From positions 1 through 7,270 of the forward strand of contig JAISFJ010000040.1 of the NCBI GenBank assembly GCA_031263665.1: a stretch of DNA of 7,270 nt, written 5' to 3'. Shown here piece after piece: positions 5,389 to 7,270 of this stretch. The notes beneath the pieces are model-generated. The model was not told the DNA's origin. It did no database searches and saw only the letters and a list, made by a program, of their open reading frames with translations. Each line of letters begins with the position of its first letter. Position 1 is the stretch's first letter. Made by a program: the position numbers and the translations under genes. This DNA is from Coriobacteriales bacterium. GTDB taxonomy: Bacteria; Actinomycetota; Coriobacteriia; Coriobacteriales; UBA8131.

Positions 5389-7125
5389 CTACCTGGTATT
5401 CTTACGAATATCGTTAAGCAAACCGATAACCTCACCGATGCCAAAGAAGATGAGCCCGAGAATAAATCCACCCAAAATGACTATGAGGGCGCCGTTTTCC
5501 ACGAGCCTGTCAAATATGTTCATCCAATCGTAGTTTCCGCCACCACCGCCGAATATATCGACAGCAGAAACAAGAATCATAAGCACGGCGGCTACCCAGA
5601 ACAAGACGGCGATAATCTTAAAAACGAGCGCAAGCATCCGGGCGCCCGCGCTTCTTTTGGTATTTTTTTGGAGAACCTTGACCGGTAGCTGCGCGTTCGC
5701 CAACGATTCATCCGCCGCAGACTCCGCGCTTGCCACAGCAGGGCCCAAGGTCGAAGCGGGGGTCGAGGCTGGGGCTGGGGCGGGAGCCGATTGCTGTGCC
5801 GCCGGTTGCACCGCTGGTTGCACCGTTGGCTCATCCAATGCCGCCGGTTCTTCTATTTCAGGCATCGCGATACCCGTTGCATCTGGCACCGTGATTGCGG
5901 AGCCCATCACAGGCGAAACATCCGCGAGCGCGGTGGGCGCTGAGCTCATGGCGGCCTGCGCCTGTTCCGGCACGATGGTTTGTGCCGTAGCCTGAACCGG
6001 CTCCGTTGATTGCCCCGTAACTTGAGTCGGCATGACCAAAGACTCCGAAATGGGCTCCGAAACAGGGAGGGTGCTTTGCGTGGACTCCGGAACAGGAGTC
6101 GGCGTTGAAGCTGCCGCCGGTGTTGGCACTGACGCTGACAAAGGTATGAGCTGTGGCACGGGCGCCGGTATCGGCGCGGGCTCTGGGACTGTTGAGAGCT
6201 CCGGTACGAGTTGTGGCGCGGGCGATGGTATCGGCGCGGGTTCCGGGACTGGCTGTGGTGCGGGCGCCGGGGCCGGTTCTGGTACAGGTGCGGGCGCCGG
6301 GGCTGGTTGTGGTGCGGGCGCGGGCGCCGGGGTCTGCGTGAACTCCTGAACGGGCGCCAGCGCAGGGGCCGGTTCCGGTACGGGGACCTGCGGGGGGGCC
6401 GGCGCGGGAGTCGGTTCCGGTACGGGGGCCGGTATCAAAGTGGAAGCCGAAATGGATTCGGGAGCAGGACTGACGAGTGGTACCTGCGTAGACATCAAAG
6501 CAGGCTCCGGACTTGGCGCGGGTGCAGGCTCTGGTGATGGCGTTGGCACGGGTGCGGGTTCTGGCACGGGTGCGGGCTCCAATATCGGAGCTGGTTCTTG
6601 CATGGGTGCGGGTGCCGGGGTCTGCGTGAACTCCTGAACAGGTGCCGGCGTAGGGGCCGGTTCCGGTATGGGCGCGGGGCGGGGCGCAGGTGCAGGCGCC
6701 GACGCGTACTCAGGTGCAGGCGTCGATACGAAAGTGGACTCCGGAACAGGCGCCGGTATGTACTCGAGCGTAGGGGCCGGGGTCTGCGTGTACTCGGGTG
6801 TGGGGGCCGGCGCAGGCGTGGGGGCCGGTGTATACTCGGGCGTGGGTGCGGGCGTGGGTGCGAAATCGGACGCCGGAGCAGGAGAAGTCGTCTCCACCTG
6901 AACAATCGGCGTCTCAATCTGAGGTGTTGGAAGTGCCTCGACCTGAGGCGTTGGCGGCGTTTGCGCGACCGCGTCATCAACAACGGCCGTCTCGGGTATT
7001 GGTTCTGCAGGCGGCGTAAACCCCTCCCACGTTATCGGCATACCACAGGACGGACAGGGATGGGTACCATATTCTATGATTTGCCCACATTTTGGACAAG
7101 CGAAGGCTTTTTCTGTCTCAACCAT
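5389..7125 (-). CDS. Zinc-ribbon protein with long Pro/Ala-rich linker and C-terminal transmembrane hairpin
   Basis: Hypothetical protein of 578 residues, not assignable to a named function. Residues 1-32 form a zinc ribbon: CPKC at 10-13 and CPSC at 24-27 (CxxC-x10-CxxC). From about 33 to 480 the chain is low complexity. The part at roughly 79-350 is an almost unbroken series of PAP, PEPAP and PAPAP units with occasional EYTP and QEFTQTP blocks, and the rest is Ala/Val/Thr/Pro-rich. A basic stretch (QKNTKRSAGAR) leads into two hydrophobic helices at about 497-525 and 545-570, separated by GGGGGNYDW, and the end is LLNDIRKNTR. Basic residues on both ends place N- and C-termini in the cytoplasm. 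The C-terminal pair resembles small zinc-ribbon membrane proteins common in Gram-positive bacteria. The ATG at 7125 has AAGGAG at 7 bases. An earlier in-frame start at 7152 lies upstream of that site and is not used. Confidence 0.88.
   Translation of the reverse strand: MVETEKAFACPKCGQIIEYGTHPCPSCGMPITWEGFTPPAEPIPETAVVDDAVAQTPPTPQVEALPTPQIETPIVQVETTSPAPASDFAPTPAPTPEYTPAPTPAPAPTPEYTQTPAPTLEYIPAPVPESTFVSTPAPEYASAPAPAPRPAPIPEPAPTPAPVQEFTQTPAPAPMQEPAPILEPAPVPEPAPVPTPSPEPAPAPSPEPALMSTQVPLVSPAPESISASTLIPAPVPEPTPAPAPPQVPVPEPAPALAPVQEFTQTPAPAPAPQPAPAPAPVPEPAPAPAPQPVPEPAPIPSPAPQLVPELSTVPEPAPIPAPVPQLIPLSASVPTPAAASTPTPVPESTQSTLPVSEPISESLVMPTQVTGQSTEPVQATAQTIVPEQAQAAMSSAPTALADVSPVMGSAITVPDATGIAMPEIEEPAALDEPTVQPAVQPAAQQSAPAPAPASTPASTLGPAVASAESAADESLANAQLPVKVLQKNTKRSAGARMLALVFKIIAVLFWVAAVLMILVSAVDIFGGGGGNYDWMNIFDRLVENGALIVILGGFILGLIFFGIGEVIGLLNDIRKNTR
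6321..6383 (-). repeat. Long direct repeat, copy A, inside the Pro/Ala-rich linker
   Basis: This stretch matches 6609-6671 base for base apart from a few substitutions, nearly all transitions. A 26-base core beginning at 6326 is identical to the one beginning at 6614. The offset is 288 bases (96 codons), so the frame is kept. Both copies encode PEPAP-x-APVQEFTQTPAPAP. Confidence 0.85.
6609..6671 (-). repeat. Long direct repeat, copy B, inside the Pro/Ala-rich linker
   Basis: This is the partner of 6321-6383. A shorter third relative with the GGTCTGCGTG core lies at 6774-6798, 162 bases (54 codons) further on, and encodes EYTQTPAP instead of QEFTQTPAP. The spacing is again a multiple of three. 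Confidence 0.85.
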
Positions 7126-7270
7126 GAAATTGCTCCTTCTTAAATTCGACACAACTAAATGCCACAGGCGATTCAGATAAATTCAGATACCATCCTACTA
7201 CATATAAGCCATTCCAGCAGCGTTTTTCTCATCAGCTGTTAATTTAAGGTGTTAATGTGTTTTGGCGCAC
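7126..7270 (-). promoter_or_regulatory. Upstream region of the zinc-ribbon gene, probable promoter region
   Basis: This AT-richer 145-base stretch has no coding potential that I can support. It holds the AAGGAG binding site at 7133-7138, a tandem ATTCAGATA pair at 7171-7179 and 7181-7189 (10-base period), and a TGTTAAT pair at 7237-7243 and 7250-7256 (13-base period). No clear -35/-10 pair is visible. It is the only sizeable non-coding stretch in the window and the likeliest place for the cluster's main promoter. Confidence 0.4.
7171..7189. repeat. Tandem 10-base-period repeat upstream of the zinc-ribbon gene
   Basis: ATTCAGATA occurs twice with a start-to-start distance of 10 bases, about one helical turn. 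It lies about 46 to 64 bases upstream of the ATG at 7125. A regulator binding one face of the helix is possible, but chance is not excluded. Confidence 0.5.

Noticed and set aside
6032..6637. Plus-strand Gly/Ala-rich frames resembling glycine-rich or PE_PGRS-like proteins
   Set aside because: They are the mirror of Pro/Ala codons (GGN/GCN opposite CCN/GCN) in the zinc-ribbon gene and have no start signals.
6773..6824. G-quadruplex on the plus strand
   Set aside because: Five G-runs of three or more occur, but two of the intervening loops are about 13 bases, and the G-richness follows from proline codons on the other strand.
6150..6900. CRISPR-like repetitive stretch
   Set aside because: The repeats are irregular, degenerate and in frame with a Pro/Ala coding sequence. 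There are no constant-length repeats or unique spacers.

Overview
The window carries eight genes, all on the minus strand, packed so tightly that most neighbours overlap or lie within 20 bases. Moderate-to-high GC, GTG and TTG starts with strong AAGGAG ribosome binding sites, and a gene set joining Tat export, [NiFe]-hydrogenase maturation and an archaeal-style type IA topoisomerase suggest an anaerobic Gram-positive bacterium. The class Coriobacteriia (Eggerthella/Slackia-like Actinomycetota) is my best guess. This is inference from gene content, not from a marker gene.

In transcription order (right to left): a 145-base upstream region (7126-7270) with short direct repeats; a 578-residue zinc-ribbon protein with a very long Pro/Ala-rich linker and a C-terminal transmembrane hairpin (5389-7125); a metal-dependent amidohydrolase of the nucleoside-deaminase type (3980-5335); a small single-span membrane protein with a Gln/Gly-rich tail (3690-3977); a TatB-like subunit (2950-3609) and TatC (1973-2932) of the twin-arginine translocase; the nickel-insertion proteins HypA (1630-1980) and HypB (968-1633); and the N-terminal 319 residues of a type IA DNA topoisomerase (1-957), which runs off the left edge before its active-site tyrosine.

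The tightest block is tatB-tatC-hypA-hypB-topoisomerase. tatC overlaps hypA by 8 bases, hypA overlaps hypB by an ATGA junction, and the hypB stop codon lies inside the topoisomerase ribosome binding site. Tat exports folded, cofactor-loaded enzymes, including the small subunits of many [NiFe] hydrogenases, and HypA/HypB load the nickel before export. Their coupling therefore makes functional sense. The amidohydrolase, the small membrane protein and the zinc-ribbon protein lie upstream on the same strand and may belong to the same transcript or to one with an internal promoter near 3689. No RNA genes, insertion sequences, CRISPR arrays or convincing terminators were seen.
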